Source: Fimenecus sp045595185 | GTDB taxonomy: Bacteria > Bacillota > Clostridia > Oscillospirales > Acutalibacteraceae | Direction: 5' to 3' | Assembly: GCA_045595185.1 (NCBI GenBank) | Contig: JAZNZX010000046.1 | Coordinates: 1-44,043 of the forward strand | Length of the DNA stretch: 44,043 nt | In this document: positions 33,496-42,243 of the stretch, one piece after another | How positions within the stretch are numbered: the stretch's first letter is position 1 | Layout of the letters: the number at the start of each line of letters is the position of its first letter | Program-made: the position numbers and the translations under genes | The notes under the pieces: model-generated | Told to the model about the DNA's origin: nothing | The model's database searches: none | The model's input: the letters and a program-made list of their open reading frames with translations, nothing else

Positions 33496-34575
33496 ATGAG
33501 ATTAATGGTTTGCAGTTCGGTTTTCCAACTTTATACTGCATTGGCAATCAAACAGCAGTTTTTAAAGGATGAAAAGGTTGATTTAATGCTTACTGATGCA
33601 ACTCCAATGTTTAGGGAGTTGGCTGATAACCCTGAACTGTCAAAGATATTTAATAGCGTTATTTTTGCACCTGAAAGAGAAAAAAGTAACAAATTCAACC
33701 GTTTAGTAAGGTCAAGGTACTGTCGTAAAATATTTGAACTGTTTTCAAAGCATTATCTCAACAAGATTGTTAAGATAGAATGGAAAAATTATACAGATAT
33801 TTATTTTTCATCATTTAATACCGTGACCTTAAGATTGCAGGCATATTTATCCCGTAAAAACAAAAATCTTAAAACACATTTATTTGAAGACGGAATCAGT
33901 ACATATTTAATAAGAAGCAAATATAAATGGTCACTTTCAGAAGCAGCAAGAAAACTGTTAAAAATCAAAGATTTCAAAGATAGATTTTGTGATGTATTTT
34001 TGTTTGAGCCGGATTTAGTATGTGTGGATTATAACTTACCATTAATTAAAATTCCTAATCCCATAGAAATTTCAGGACTTGTTGAAATCTTCGATAATAT
34101 TCTCGCACAAAGTGACAATGAAATAAGTGAAAAATTCATCTTTTTTGAAGAAAGCTTCAATAATGACGGACTTGTTACAAATGATGCAGAGCTTATTGAT
34201 GCCTTGTGGGAAATGCTCGATAAAAATGATTTTATATTAAAGCATCATCCGAGAAATCGTAATGACAGATTTAAGGAGCTTTTACCGACAGTTGATTTTC
34301 CAATGTTCTGGGAACATTATTTCCTTAAACATAACATTGAAAACAAAGTAATTGTTACTGTTTCTTCAAATACAGCATTTGTACCGTATGTTGTTGCAAA
34401 AATAAAGCCTACAATAGTTTTGCTTTATAAACTTTTCAACGGAACATCACCTATATTGGGAAGCGGTAATTTCGAAAAGTATGTTGAGAAGTATTTAAAA
34501 TATACCGAATGTGAAGTTCATATTCCCGAAACCATTGAAGAATTTAAAGAGATTATATCTGAATTTAAGGAGTAA
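33496..34575 (+). CDS. Sialyltransferase-like glycosyltransferase (GT52/polysialyltransferase type)
   Basis: A 359-residue protein that resembles the GT52/bacterial sialyltransferase superfamily by pattern. It opens with MVCSSVFQLYTALAIKQQ, has LFEDGISTYL (Glu131-Asp132-Gly133), the basic block ILKHHPRNRNDRF (His250/His251) and VSSNTAFVPYV (289-300). In that superfamily the D-G and H-P elements are catalytic and CMP-binding. The start at 33496 follows GAGGTGAG; a GTG at 33487 overlaps it. It is 5 bp before a cytidylyltransferase gene, which supports a CMP-activated donor. Family call is moderate; substrate is inferred. Confidence 0.7.
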   Translation: MRLMVCSSVFQLYTALAIKQQFLKDEKVDLMLTDATPMFRELADNPELSKIFNSVIFAPEREKSNKFNRLVRSRYCRKIFELFSKHYLNKIVKIEWKNYTDIYFSSFNTVTLRLQAYLSRKNKNLKTHLFEDGISTYLIRSKYKWSLSEAARKLLKIKDFKDRFCDVFLFEPDLVCVDYNLPLIKIPNPIEISGLVEIFDNILAQSDNEISEKFIFFEESFNNDGLVTNDAELIDALWEMLDKNDFILKHHPRNRNDRFKELLPTVDFPMFWEHYFLKHNIENKVIVTVSSNTAFVPYVVAKIKPTIVLLYKLFNGTSPILGSGNFEKYVEKYLKYTECEVHIPETIEEFKEIISEFKE

Positions 34576-34580
34576 GGACA

Positions 34581-35243
34581 ATGAAAGTAGTTGCTTTAGT
34601 GCCGATAAAAATGAATAATGAAAGAACACCGGGTAAAAATACCAAATTATTTGATGACGGAACACCGTTGATTCACTTCATACTAAAAAGCCTGTCAAAT
34701 GCAAAGGAAGTTGATGAAACCTATGTGTATTGCAGTAAAGAAGAGATTAAAGAATATTTAACAGATGGTGTAAATTATTTAAAAAGAGACGAAAAGTATG
34801 ATACATCGACTGCAGATGTTAATGATATGTTTTATGCGTTTTCGCAAGCGGTCGATGCGGATATTTATGTTTTAGCACATGCTACAGCTCCATTCCAAAC
34901 ACCTGAAAGCATTGACAGAGGTGTATTGGCAGTGAAAAGTGGTGAATATGACTCTGCAATTGCAGTAACTAAAATGCAGGAATTTGTTTGGGAAAACGGA
35001 AAACCGATGAATTATAATCCTGAAAACATTCCAAGAACACAGGATTTAGCACCACTTTTTGTTGAAACAACAGGAATGTATATTTTCACAAAAGAGGTTA
35101 TTACAAATCTTAGAAGAAGAATTGGTAACAATCCGTATATGCTTGAAGTCAGTAAGCTTGAAGCGACAGACATAAATGACCCTATTGACTTTGAAATAGC
35201 AAATGCTATTAATTCTGTTATTATCAGGAAGCAGGAGATATAA
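34581..35243 (+). CDS. CMP-acylneuraminate cytidylyltransferase-like protein (divergent NeuA)
   Basis: A 220-residue nucleotidyltransferase of the NeuA/KdsB fold. The activating loop is VALVPIKMNNERTPGKN (Arg15, Lys19, Asn20), and ADIYVLAHATAPFQTPE takes the place of the usual QPTSP element. IPRTQDLAPLFVETTGMYI matches the sugar-acid binding part. It would attach CMP to an acidic 2-keto sugar. The changed HATAPF motif separates it from typical NeuA, suggesting a different ulosonic acid. It overlaps the aldolase gene by one base. No NeuB or NeuC lies in the window. Fold fairly sure, substrate unknown. Confidence 0.78.
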   Translation: MKVVALVPIKMNNERTPGKNTKLFDDGTPLIHFILKSLSNAKEVDETYVYCSKEEIKEYLTDGVNYLKRDEKYDTSTADVNDMFYAFSQAVDADIYVLAHATAPFQTPESIDRGVLAVKSGEYDSAIAVTKMQEFVWENGKPMNYNPENIPRTQDLAPLFVETTGMYIFTKEVITNLRRRIGNNPYMLEVSKLEATDINDPIDFEIANAINSVIIRKQEI

Positions 35244-36823
35244 TGAAAAGAATTAGCGTATTGGATTGTACTTTACGCGACGGTGGTTATTGCAACCTTT
35301 GGAATTTCAGCAAAGAGAACATTGAATTGATTATTTCTAACTTAACAAAGGCTAATATAGATGTAATTGAATGTGGCTTTTTGACTAAAAAGGTAGATTA
35401 CAATAAGGATTTTTCTTTGTTTGATTCTATTGGAAAAGCAGAAATATTTATTAAAAACAGGGGAGTTTCTTCTTTTGCCTTGATGGTCAACTTTGGTGAA
35501 ATGGATATTCAGGATATACCACAGTATAATGGTGGAATGATAGATACAATCAGAGTGGCTTTTCATAAAAAGGATTCTGTTGATGCCTTAAAAATGTGTA
35601 AAGACCTGTGTAACAAAGGATATAGAGTGTTTATTCAGGCAATGGTATCCTTAAGCTACAGTGAAGAAGAATTTCTTTCATTGATAAATAATGTTAACGC
35701 AATTATGCCGTACGCTTTTTACATAGTTGACAGCTTTGGTGTTATGAAAACTGACACTCTTGCTCATTTGATGAATATTGTGGATGAAAATCTGAACGAA
35801 GGCATTGTGGTCGGATTTCACAGTCACAATAATATGCAGCTTTCATATGCTAATGCACAGTTGTTTTGTTCTCTTGCTGAAAAAAGAGAAATTATTGTTG
35901 ACAGCAGTATAATGGGGATGGGACGAGGTGCAGGAAATTTAAATACAGAGTTGTTTACGGAATATCTAAATGATAAATACGGAAAATCATATGTTTTAAG
36001 GCCCTTGCTTCAAACTATCGATAAGGTAATCAATGTTTTTTATCAAAAAAATGCATGGGGATATACATTGCCTAATTATTTGTCGGCAAAGTACAATTTG
36101 CATCCTAATTATTCACGTTTTCTGGATGACAAGAAAACATTGTCTGTTAAGGATATTGATGCAATATTTACATCGTTTTCCGAAGATAAAAAATTCAATT
36201 ATGATGAAGAATATATCAGTAAATTATACCTGGAATATATGTCGGCAAACACCGTATCGAATAATATTGAACTCCTTGAAAATTCTGTTTTCGATAAAGA
36301 GGTTGTTTTGATTGCACCGGGTAAAAGTGCTGAACTTGAAAAACAAAAAATTATTGATATTGTAAATGAAAATGTTAAAGTAGTTTCAATAAATCATAAT
36401 TATAATAATTGCAAGGTTGATTATGTCTTTATTAGTAATAAACGAAAGGCAACAGATTTTGTAAAAAATGAAGAAATACTTTTGATTACCACATCTAATG
36501 TTCAACTTGATAGTTCTGATATCACGATAGATTATAAACAGTTGTTGAACAATCAGGAGCATGTTAAGGATAATGCAGGATTGATGGCGATAAAAATGTT
36601 GGTTGATTTAGGTGTAAAGAAGATATATCTTGCAGGGTTTGATGGGTATAGCAGTGATTATTCAGAAAATTATTCACAAGGAAAAGAAAGTGTTATTTAT
36701 AAAAAGACGCTTGTCGATAATCTGAATAAAGGAATGAGGGTAGTATTGTCCGAGTATTCAAAAATGACAGATATTGAGTTCCTTACATCAACAAAGTATT
36801 TAGGAATAGCCTTGGATAAGTAA
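35243..36823 (+). CDS. Pyruvate-aldolase-like (DRE-TIM metallolyase) fused to a second domain
   Basis: A 526-residue fusion. Residues 1 to about 290 are a DRE-TIM metallolyase related to 4-hydroxy-2-oxovalerate aldolase: LDCTLRDGGY with Arg12 and metal ligand Asp13, IVDSFGVMKTDTLAHL, GFHSHNNMQLSYANA with metal ligands His193 and His195, and MGMGRGAGNLNTE. These are the residues needed for a divalent-metal, pyruvate-enolate aldolase; the BphI catalytic His after LRDG is not obvious here. Residues about 350-526 form another alpha/beta domain (VVLIAPGKSAELEKQK, IYLAGFDGYSSDYSENY) resembling MptE/DUF115-like Rossmann domains. TAATG overlap couples it to the NeuA-like gene. It may make the 2-keto-3-deoxy acid that the previous gene activates; that is inference. 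Confidence 0.8.
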   Translation: MKRISVLDCTLRDGGYCNLWNFSKENIELIISNLTKANIDVIECGFLTKKVDYNKDFSLFDSIGKAEIFIKNRGVSSFALMVNFGEMDIQDIPQYNGGMIDTIRVAFHKKDSVDALKMCKDLCNKGYRVFIQAMVSLSYSEEEFLSLINNVNAIMPYAFYIVDSFGVMKTDTLAHLMNIVDENLNEGIVVGFHSHNNMQLSYANAQLFCSLAEKREIIVDSSIMGMGRGAGNLNTELFTEYLNDKYGKSYVLRPLLQTIDKVINVFYQKNAWGYTLPNYLSAKYNLHPNYSRFLDDKKTLSVKDIDAIFTSFSEDKKFNYDEEYISKLYLEYMSANTVSNNIELLENSVFDKEVVLIAPGKSAELEKQKIIDIVNENVKVVSINHNYNNCKVDYVFISNKRKATDFVKNEEILLITTSNVQLDSSDITIDYKQLLNNQEHVKDNAGLMAIKMLVDLGVKKIYLAGFDGYSSDYSENYSQGKESVIYKKTLVDNLNKGMRVVLSEYSKMTDIEFLTSTKYLGIALDK

Positions 36824-36841
36824 CAAACAGGAGAAGAAATT

Positions 36842-37885
36842 ATGTCACTTTTTACAAATAAAACTTTACTTATTACCGGTGGAACAGGTTCATTCGGTAA
36901 TACAGTTCTCAGAAGATTTTTAGAAACAGATATTGGTGAAATCCGCGTGTTTTCCCGTGATGAGAAAAAACAGGATGATATGCGTCACGAATTTCAACAG
37001 AAATATCCTGAGGTTGCTGAAAAGCTTAAATTCTACATCGGTGATGTAAGGGATTTACAGTCAGTTAAAAATGCTATGCACGGTGTAAATTACATCTTCC
37101 ACGCAGCAGCACTTAAACAGGTTCCGTCATGTGAGTTTTTCCCTGTTGAGGCAGTTAAAACCAATGTTTTAGGAACAGATAATGTGCTTACAGCAGCCAT
37201 TGAAGAAGGTGTTGAGTGTGTAATCTGCCTTTCAACTGATAAGGCTGCATATCCTGTAAACGCAATGGGTACATCAAAAGCGATGATGGAAAAGGTCGTT
37301 GTTGCAAAGAGCCGAACAGTAAGCCCTGAAAAGACAAAGATTTGCTGTACTCGTTACGGTAATGTGCTTTGTTCTCGCGGTTCAGTTGTTCCTCTTTGGA
37401 TTGACCAGATTCGCGAAGGAAAACCAATCACAATCACAGAGCCTTCAATGACTCGTTTTGTAATGAGTCTTGAGGAAGCAGTTGACCTTGTTATCTTTGC
37501 ATTTGAAAATGGTGAAAGTGGTGACATTCTTGTTCAGAAAGCACCTGCTTGTACTATTGAGGTTTTGGCACAGGCTGTGAAAGAGCTTTTTGCACCTGAA
37601 ACAGAAATCAAGGTAATCGGTATTCGTCACGGTGAAAAGATGTATGAAACATTACTTACTAACGAAGAGTGCTCAGGTGCTGTTGATATGGGCAATTTCT
37701 ACCGTGTACCTGCCGATAAGCGTGGACTTAACTATGATAAATACTTTAATGAAGGGAATAAAGAGAGAAATACACTTACAGAGTTCAATTCAAATAACAC
37801 AGAATTATGGACTGTTGAGCAAGTAAAAGAAAAACTTTTATCTCTTTCATATATTCAGGAAGAGCTTGTAAATTGGAAAAAATAA
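36842..37885 (+). CDS. capE: UDP-GlcNAc 4,6-dehydratase/5-epimerase (CapE/FnlA)
   Basis: A 347-residue short-chain dehydrogenase. The NAD motif is LLITGGTGSFGNT, HAAALKQVPSCEFFPVEAV follows, and the catalytic part is LSTDKAAYPVNAMGTSKAMME with Met-x3-Lys. TRYGNVLCSRGSVVPLW and TRFVMSLEEAVDLV are typical of the CapE/FnlA/WbjB branch. It converts UDP-GlcNAc to UDP-2-acetamido-2,6-dideoxy-beta-L-arabino-hexulose, step one of UDP-L-FucNAc synthesis. The downstream capF and capG homologues confirm the pathway. CAGGAGAAG precedes the ATG. Confidence 0.92.
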   Translation: MSLFTNKTLLITGGTGSFGNTVLRRFLETDIGEIRVFSRDEKKQDDMRHEFQQKYPEVAEKLKFYIGDVRDLQSVKNAMHGVNYIFHAAALKQVPSCEFFPVEAVKTNVLGTDNVLTAAIEEGVECVICLSTDKAAYPVNAMGTSKAMMEKVVVAKSRTVSPEKTKICCTRYGNVLCSRGSVVPLWIDQIREGKPITITEPSMTRFVMSLEEAVDLVIFAFENGESGDILVQKAPACTIEVLAQAVKELFAPETEIKVIGIRHGEKMYETLLTNEECSGAVDMGNFYRVPADKRGLNYDKYFNEGNKERNTLTEFNSNNTELWTVEQVKEKLLSLSYIQEELVNWKK

Positions 37886-37903
37886 AGTGAGAGAGGCATA
37901 CTT

Positions 37904-38869
37904 ATGTCAACACCTTGTATATCGGTAATCGTACCTGTATATAACACAGAAAAATTTTTATATAAGTGTATCGAAAGTATTATAAAACAAACCTTTAGTG
38001 ATTTAGAGTTAATATTAGTTGATGATGGTTCAACTGATAACAGCGGTGCAATTTGTGACGAATATGCAAAAGCAGATAGCAGAGTAAGAGTTTTTCATCA
38101 GGAAAATGGTGGTGTTTCCAAAGCGAGAAATGTAGGGATTGACAACGCAAAAGGTGAATATATCACCTTTGTTGATTCAGACGATTATATTGCAAGCTAT
38201 GCTTTAGAGCTTTTATATATGGATATTATCACTTTTAAGGCAGATATATCCTGTGCAGGCGGAAGAAAGAAATATTCCAACGCTATGGAGGCCATTGAAA
38301 ACGGGAAATATCAAATATGGCGTGACAACGATGCGATTCAGAAGTCACTTATGAGTAACGGTCATACAAATTCTGCTTGCAGAAAGCTATACAAAAAAGA
38401 TTTCATTGGCGAAATCCGTTTTGAAGAAGGAAGAAAAATTCACGAGGACGGTTTTTTCATCTTCTGCTGTTTCTTGAAAAAGCCACTTGTTGTTGTGAGA
38501 AACGCAAACATATATTGTTATCGAAGCAATCCTGACAGTGCATCTAATTCTGCATTTTCTGATAAGTTTTTTGATGTTTTGTATTTTGTAAACAGAAAAA
38601 AAGAATTGATAAACGAAATGCTACCTGAATTTAATGAGCAGGTAAATACTGCAGTTATAAGAGCAAATCTCATAATGCTGCAGATTCTTTGCCGAGCAGA
38701 TAGAAAAAAGTATAAAAAAGAAATCAAAGAGTGCATTCAAACCGTAAAAAAATTGAGAAAACATTTTGTGCCCATAAACAGCACGGATAAAAAATTCTTT
38801 ATAGTGGTAAAAAATAATTTGTACTGTGTATATAGAATGTATTACAATTTAAAGCGCAAAAAGAAATAA
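37904..38869 (+). CDS. Glycosyltransferase family 2, paralogue of the gene at 28578
   Basis: A 321-residue GT-A transferase with CISVIVPVYNTEKFL, LVDDGSTDNSGAICDEYA, FHQENGGVSKARN and FVDSDDYIASY. The second half (GRKIHEDGFFIF, YRSNPDSASNSAFSDKFFDV, HFVPINSTDKKFF) is clearly homologous to the gene at 28578-29534 over its whole length. It lies between capE and capF, so it may be the transferase for FucNAc or for the residue next to it. GAGAGGC precedes the ATG. Specificity is not visible. Confidence 0.88.
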   Translation: MSTPCISVIVPVYNTEKFLYKCIESIIKQTFSDLELILVDDGSTDNSGAICDEYAKADSRVRVFHQENGGVSKARNVGIDNAKGEYITFVDSDDYIASYALELLYMDIITFKADISCAGGRKKYSNAMEAIENGKYQIWRDNDAIQKSLMSNGHTNSACRKLYKKDFIGEIRFEEGRKIHEDGFFIFCCFLKKPLVVVRNANIYCYRSNPDSASNSAFSDKFFDVLYFVNRKKELINEMLPEFNEQVNTAVIRANLIMLQILCRADRKKYKKEIKECIQTVKKLRKHFVPINSTDKKFFIVVKNNLYCVYRMYYNLKRKKK

Positions 38870-38897
38870 GCATTTAACAATAGGAATGTGAACTGAT

Positions 38898-40043
38898 ATG
38901 AAAGTTTTAATTACAGGTGCAAAGGGCTTTATTGGTAAAAACCTTGTTGCAACCTTGAATACAATTAAAGAGGGTAAAAACAGAACCACACAATTACCAA
39001 CTGACCTTGTAATATGTGAGTTTGATTTGGATACAGACAAAGCATTACTTGATGAGTTTTGTAAGGATTGTGATTTTGTAGTTAATCTTGCAGGTGTCAA
39101 TCGTCCACAGAACACAGAGGAATTTATGGAAGGTAATTTTGGTTTTGCATCAGAATTACTTGAAACCTTAAAAAAGCACAATAATACCTGCCCTGTTTTA
39201 CTTTCATCTTCAATTCAGGCATCCTTGGACAACCCTTACGGACAAAGCAAAAAAGCAGGTGAGGACCTGTTCTTTAAGTATTCAGAAGAAACAGGTGCAA
39301 AAGTCCTTGTTTATCGTTTTCCAAACACTTTCGGCAAGTGGTGCAGACCAAATTATAATAGTGTCGTTGCAACCTTTTGCCACAATATTGCAAATGATTT
39401 GCCGATTCAGGTCAATGACAGAAATCACTTTATGACACTTGTATATATTGATGATGTTGTGAATGAAGTGATTAACGCTATGTGTGGCAAGGAAACAAAA
39501 GTCGGTAAATTCTGTAAAGTGCCTGTTGAACATAAAATCACTTTAGGTGAAATTGCTGATTTAATCTATTCATTTAAAGACAGTCGTGAAAACAAGCAAG
39601 TACCTGATATGACAGAAAACAGTTTCTCGAAAAAACTTTACAGTACATATCTTTCGTATCTTCCAAAGGATAAGTTTTCATATCCTCTTAAAATGAATGT
39701 TGACGACAGAGGCTCGTTTACTGAAATTTTAAGAACTACAAATAATGGTCAGTTTTCAGTAAATATCTCAAAGCCCGGAATTACAAAGGGTCAGCATTGG
39801 CACCATACAAAAAATGAAAAATTCCTTGTGGTATCGGGAAAAGGGGTAATTCGTTTCCGTAAAATTGATGAGGATGAAGTGATTGAATATTTTGTTTCAG
39901 GTGAAAAACTTGAAGTTGTTGATATTCCAACAGGTTATACTCACAACATCGAAAACTTAGGTGAAACCGATATGGTTACATTTATGTGGTGCAATGAATG
40001 CTTTGACCCTGAAAAGCTGGATACATTTTTTGAAAAAGTATAA
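38898..40043 (+). CDS. capF: UDP-2-acetamido-2,6-dideoxy-hexulose epimerase/reductase (CapF/FnlB)
   Basis: A 381-residue bifunctional enzyme. The N-terminal SDR domain has LITGAKGFIGKNL, VVNLAGVNRPQNTEEF, SSIQASLDNPYGQSKKAGED with Tyr-x3-Lys, and YRFPNTFGKWCRPNY. The C-terminal cupin domain (about 265-381) has VDDRGSFTEIL, GITKGQHWHHTKNEKFLVV with metal-binding histidines, and GYTHNIENLGETD. This two-domain layout is diagnostic of CapF/FnlB: the cupin epimerises C3 and the SDR reduces C4, giving UDP-N-acetyl-L-pneumosamine or -talosamine derivative. The ATG follows AGGAATGTG. It is the second step towards UDP-L-FucNAc. Confidence 0.93.
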   Translation: MKVLITGAKGFIGKNLVATLNTIKEGKNRTTQLPTDLVICEFDLDTDKALLDEFCKDCDFVVNLAGVNRPQNTEEFMEGNFGFASELLETLKKHNNTCPVLLSSSIQASLDNPYGQSKKAGEDLFFKYSEETGAKVLVYRFPNTFGKWCRPNYNSVVATFCHNIANDLPIQVNDRNHFMTLVYIDDVVNEVINAMCGKETKVGKFCKVPVEHKITLGEIADLIYSFKDSRENKQVPDMTENSFSKKLYSTYLSYLPKDKFSYPLKMNVDDRGSFTEILRTTNNGQFSVNISKPGITKGQHWHHTKNEKFLVVSGKGVIRFRKIDEDEVIEYFVSGEKLEVVDIPTGYTHNIENLGETDMVTFMWCNECFDPEKLDTFFEKV

Positions 40044-40058
40044 GTAGGGGATAAAGAT

Positions 40059-41053
40059 ATGGTGAATCACTCTATTAGAAGTAACTACTTATCTAAACAG
40101 ACTACAAACTGTATGAAATTTATTTGTTCGATTGCAGTTGTAATTTGCCATTTGTTTGGTTATGACCCGTTTGGTGAAGGAATGGGAATTGGTGTTATAA
40201 TCACAGCATTTGGATATTTGTCTGTATCGTGCTTTCTGTTTTTTTCCGGCTACGGATTGACTGTTTCGTATATCAAAAAAGGAAACGAATACTTTAAAGG
40301 ATATATTAAAAAACGGGTCTTGCCAATATACATAATACAAGTGATATTGATTGTCATTTATTCAATATTCAGATTGCTTGTTGAAGAAAAATTGAATTTA
40401 AGACGATTGACATTATCGTTTTTCTTCGGAGATACAATCATAGAATATGGTTGGTATATCCAGATGATTTTATTATTTTACTTAATTTATTATCTGGCAT
40501 TTAATAAACAGAGTATTAAATCAGGAATTATACGGTTGGCTTTTGCTTTATTGCTATATTGCTTTGCGTGTAAAATGTTGGATTTAGCTACTAATTGGTA
40601 TGAGGCAAACTGGACATTTTTATTAGGTGTAATTTGGGCATACAGAAAACAAGAAATTGATAAAAAAATTGAGTGAAAGCAAAAACTACATTTTAAGCTT
40701 GATATTTGCTTGTCTTGGTTTTGCGTTCACATTTATTCTTGGTAACGGAAAATTTTTATCAGATATTCCGAAGGTATCCTTTAAAATGATTTCTTCGGTG
40801 ATGTTTGTGATTTTAGTCCTTTTGATTGTAATGAAAATAAAACATTGATTACAAACCAATAGTATATGCAGGTAATTTCTATTTTGAAATATATTTTATA
40901 CAAGGTATATTTATAATATTGTTCAACAAATTTTTTATTATAGAGAATATGTTGTTGAGATACGCTATATGTATTTCTTTTATCTGCATAACAGCAGCTT
41001 TTGTAAACCCTGCTGTTATGTGGATAGTAAATAAGTGTAAGGATGGTAAATAA
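40059..41053 (+). pseudogene. Acyltransferase-3 family gene broken by two frameshifts
   Basis: Three frames must be joined to read one membrane acyltransferase of about 330 residues. Frame one runs from the ATG at 40059 (candidate catalytic His in VVICHLFGYD) to a stop at 40674, just after an A7 run at 40662-40668. Dropping one A leads into DKKLSESKNYILSLIF, which runs to a stop at 40846. Dropping one more base near 40837-40842 leads into NIDYKPIVYAGNFYFEIYF, ending at 41053. Both changes are single extra bases, in the same direction. The final TAA overlaps the ATG of the 2-epimerase gene. The intact protein would O-acetylate the polysaccharide. As read here it is inactive unless the indels are sequence errors or phase-variable. 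Confidence 0.8.
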
Positions 41054-42237
41054 TGAAATTAGATTATTCAGATGTAAAATTTAAAGATAATGGCAAACTA
41101 AAGCTTTTGATTATCGTTGGTACTCGTCCTGAAATCATTCGTCTTTCAGCCGTTATAAATAAGTGTCGTGAATATTTTGATTGTGTTCTTGCTCATACAG
41201 GTCAGAATTATGACTATAATCTTAATGGTGTTTTCTTTAAGGATTTAAAGCTTTCTGACCCTGAGGTTTATATGGATGCAGTAGGTGATGACCTTGGTGC
41301 AACTGTTGGTAACATTATCAACTGCTCATACAAGCTTATGGCTGAAATCAAGCCTGATGCGTTACTTATTTTAGGTGATACAAACTCTTGTCTTTCAGCA
41401 ATTCCTGCAAAACGACTTCATATTCCGATTTTCCATATGGAAGCAGGTAACCGTTGTAAGGATGAATGTCTTCCTGAAGAAACAAACAGAAGAATTGTTG
41501 ACATCATTTCCGATGTAAACCTTGCATATTCTGAACACGCAAGAAAATACCTTCATGAATGTGGTCTTCCAAAAGAAAGAGTTTACGTGACAGGCTCACC
41601 AATGGCAGAAGTCCTTCGTAGTAATCTCAATGATATTGAAGCATCTTCAATTCACGAAAAATTAGGTTTGGAAAAAGGCAAATATATCCTTCTTTCTGCT
41701 CACAGAGAAGAAAATATAGATACGGAAAAGAACTTCCTTTCTCTTTTCAATGCAATCAATAAAATGGCAGAAAAATATGATATGCCTATTCTTTATTCCT
41801 GCCATCCAAGAAGTAAAAAACGACTTGAAACAAGTGGATTTAAGCTCGATAGTCGTGTTATTCAGCATGAGCCACTTGGTTTCCACGATTACAACTGCTT
41901 ACAGATGAACGCATTTGCAGTTGTTTCCGATAGCGGAACTTTACCTGAAGAAAGCTCATTCTTTACTTCAATTGGAAAATCATTCCCTGCAGTTTGTATC
42001 CGTACATCAACCGAAAGACCTGAAGCACTTGATAAGGCTTGCTTTGTTCTTGCGGGAATCAGCGAAAAATCACTTTTACAGGCAGTTGACACAGCAGTAG
42101 CTATGAACGAAAACAACGATATGGGTATTCCCGTACCTGATTATGTTGACGAAAATGTTTCAAACAAGGTTGTGAAGCTCATTCAGTCATATACAGGTGT
42201 TGTAAACAAAATGGTCTGGAGAAAAACAGAAGATTAA
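41053..42237 (+). CDS. capG: UDP-N-acetylglucosamine 2-epimerase (CapG/FnlC/WbjD-like)
   Basis: A 394-residue non-hydrolysing 2-epimerase of the WecB family. Signatures are LIIVGTRPEIIRLSAVI, HTGQNYDYNLNGVFF, ILGDTNSCLSA, FHMEAGNRCKDECLPEETNRR, LLSAHREENID and SDSGTLPEESSFF. In this context it should act as CapG, inverting C2 of the CapF product to give UDP-L-FucNAc. GAGNRCKDECLPEE rather than the WecB sequence GLRT supports the CapG branch. The ATG shares a base with the stop of the broken acyltransferase, so translation was originally coupled to it. It is the last gene of the 27 kb operon. Confidence 0.92.
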   Translation: MKLDYSDVKFKDNGKLKLLIIVGTRPEIIRLSAVINKCREYFDCVLAHTGQNYDYNLNGVFFKDLKLSDPEVYMDAVGDDLGATVGNIINCSYKLMAEIKPDALLILGDTNSCLSAIPAKRLHIPIFHMEAGNRCKDECLPEETNRRIVDIISDVNLAYSEHARKYLHECGLPKERVYVTGSPMAEVLRSNLNDIEASSIHEKLGLEKGKYILLSAHREENIDTEKNFLSLFNAINKMAEKYDMPILYSCHPRSKKRLETSGFKLDSRVIQHEPLGFHDYNCLQMNAFAVVSDSGTLPEESSFFTSIGKSFPAVCIRTSTERPEALDKACFVLAGISEKSLLQAVDTAVAMNENNDMGIPVPDYVDENVSNKVVKLIQSYTGVVNKMVWRKTED

Positions 42238-42243
42238 GATATA

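Noticed and set aside
40662..40842. Programmed frameshifting in the acyltransferase
   Set aside because: Two independent +1 shifts would be needed and the second site is not a recognised slippery sequence; mutation or sequence error is simpler.
40657..40848. Separate 63-residue membrane protein
   Set aside because: Its sequence continues the acyltransferase of the preceding frame; it is a fragment of one broken gene.
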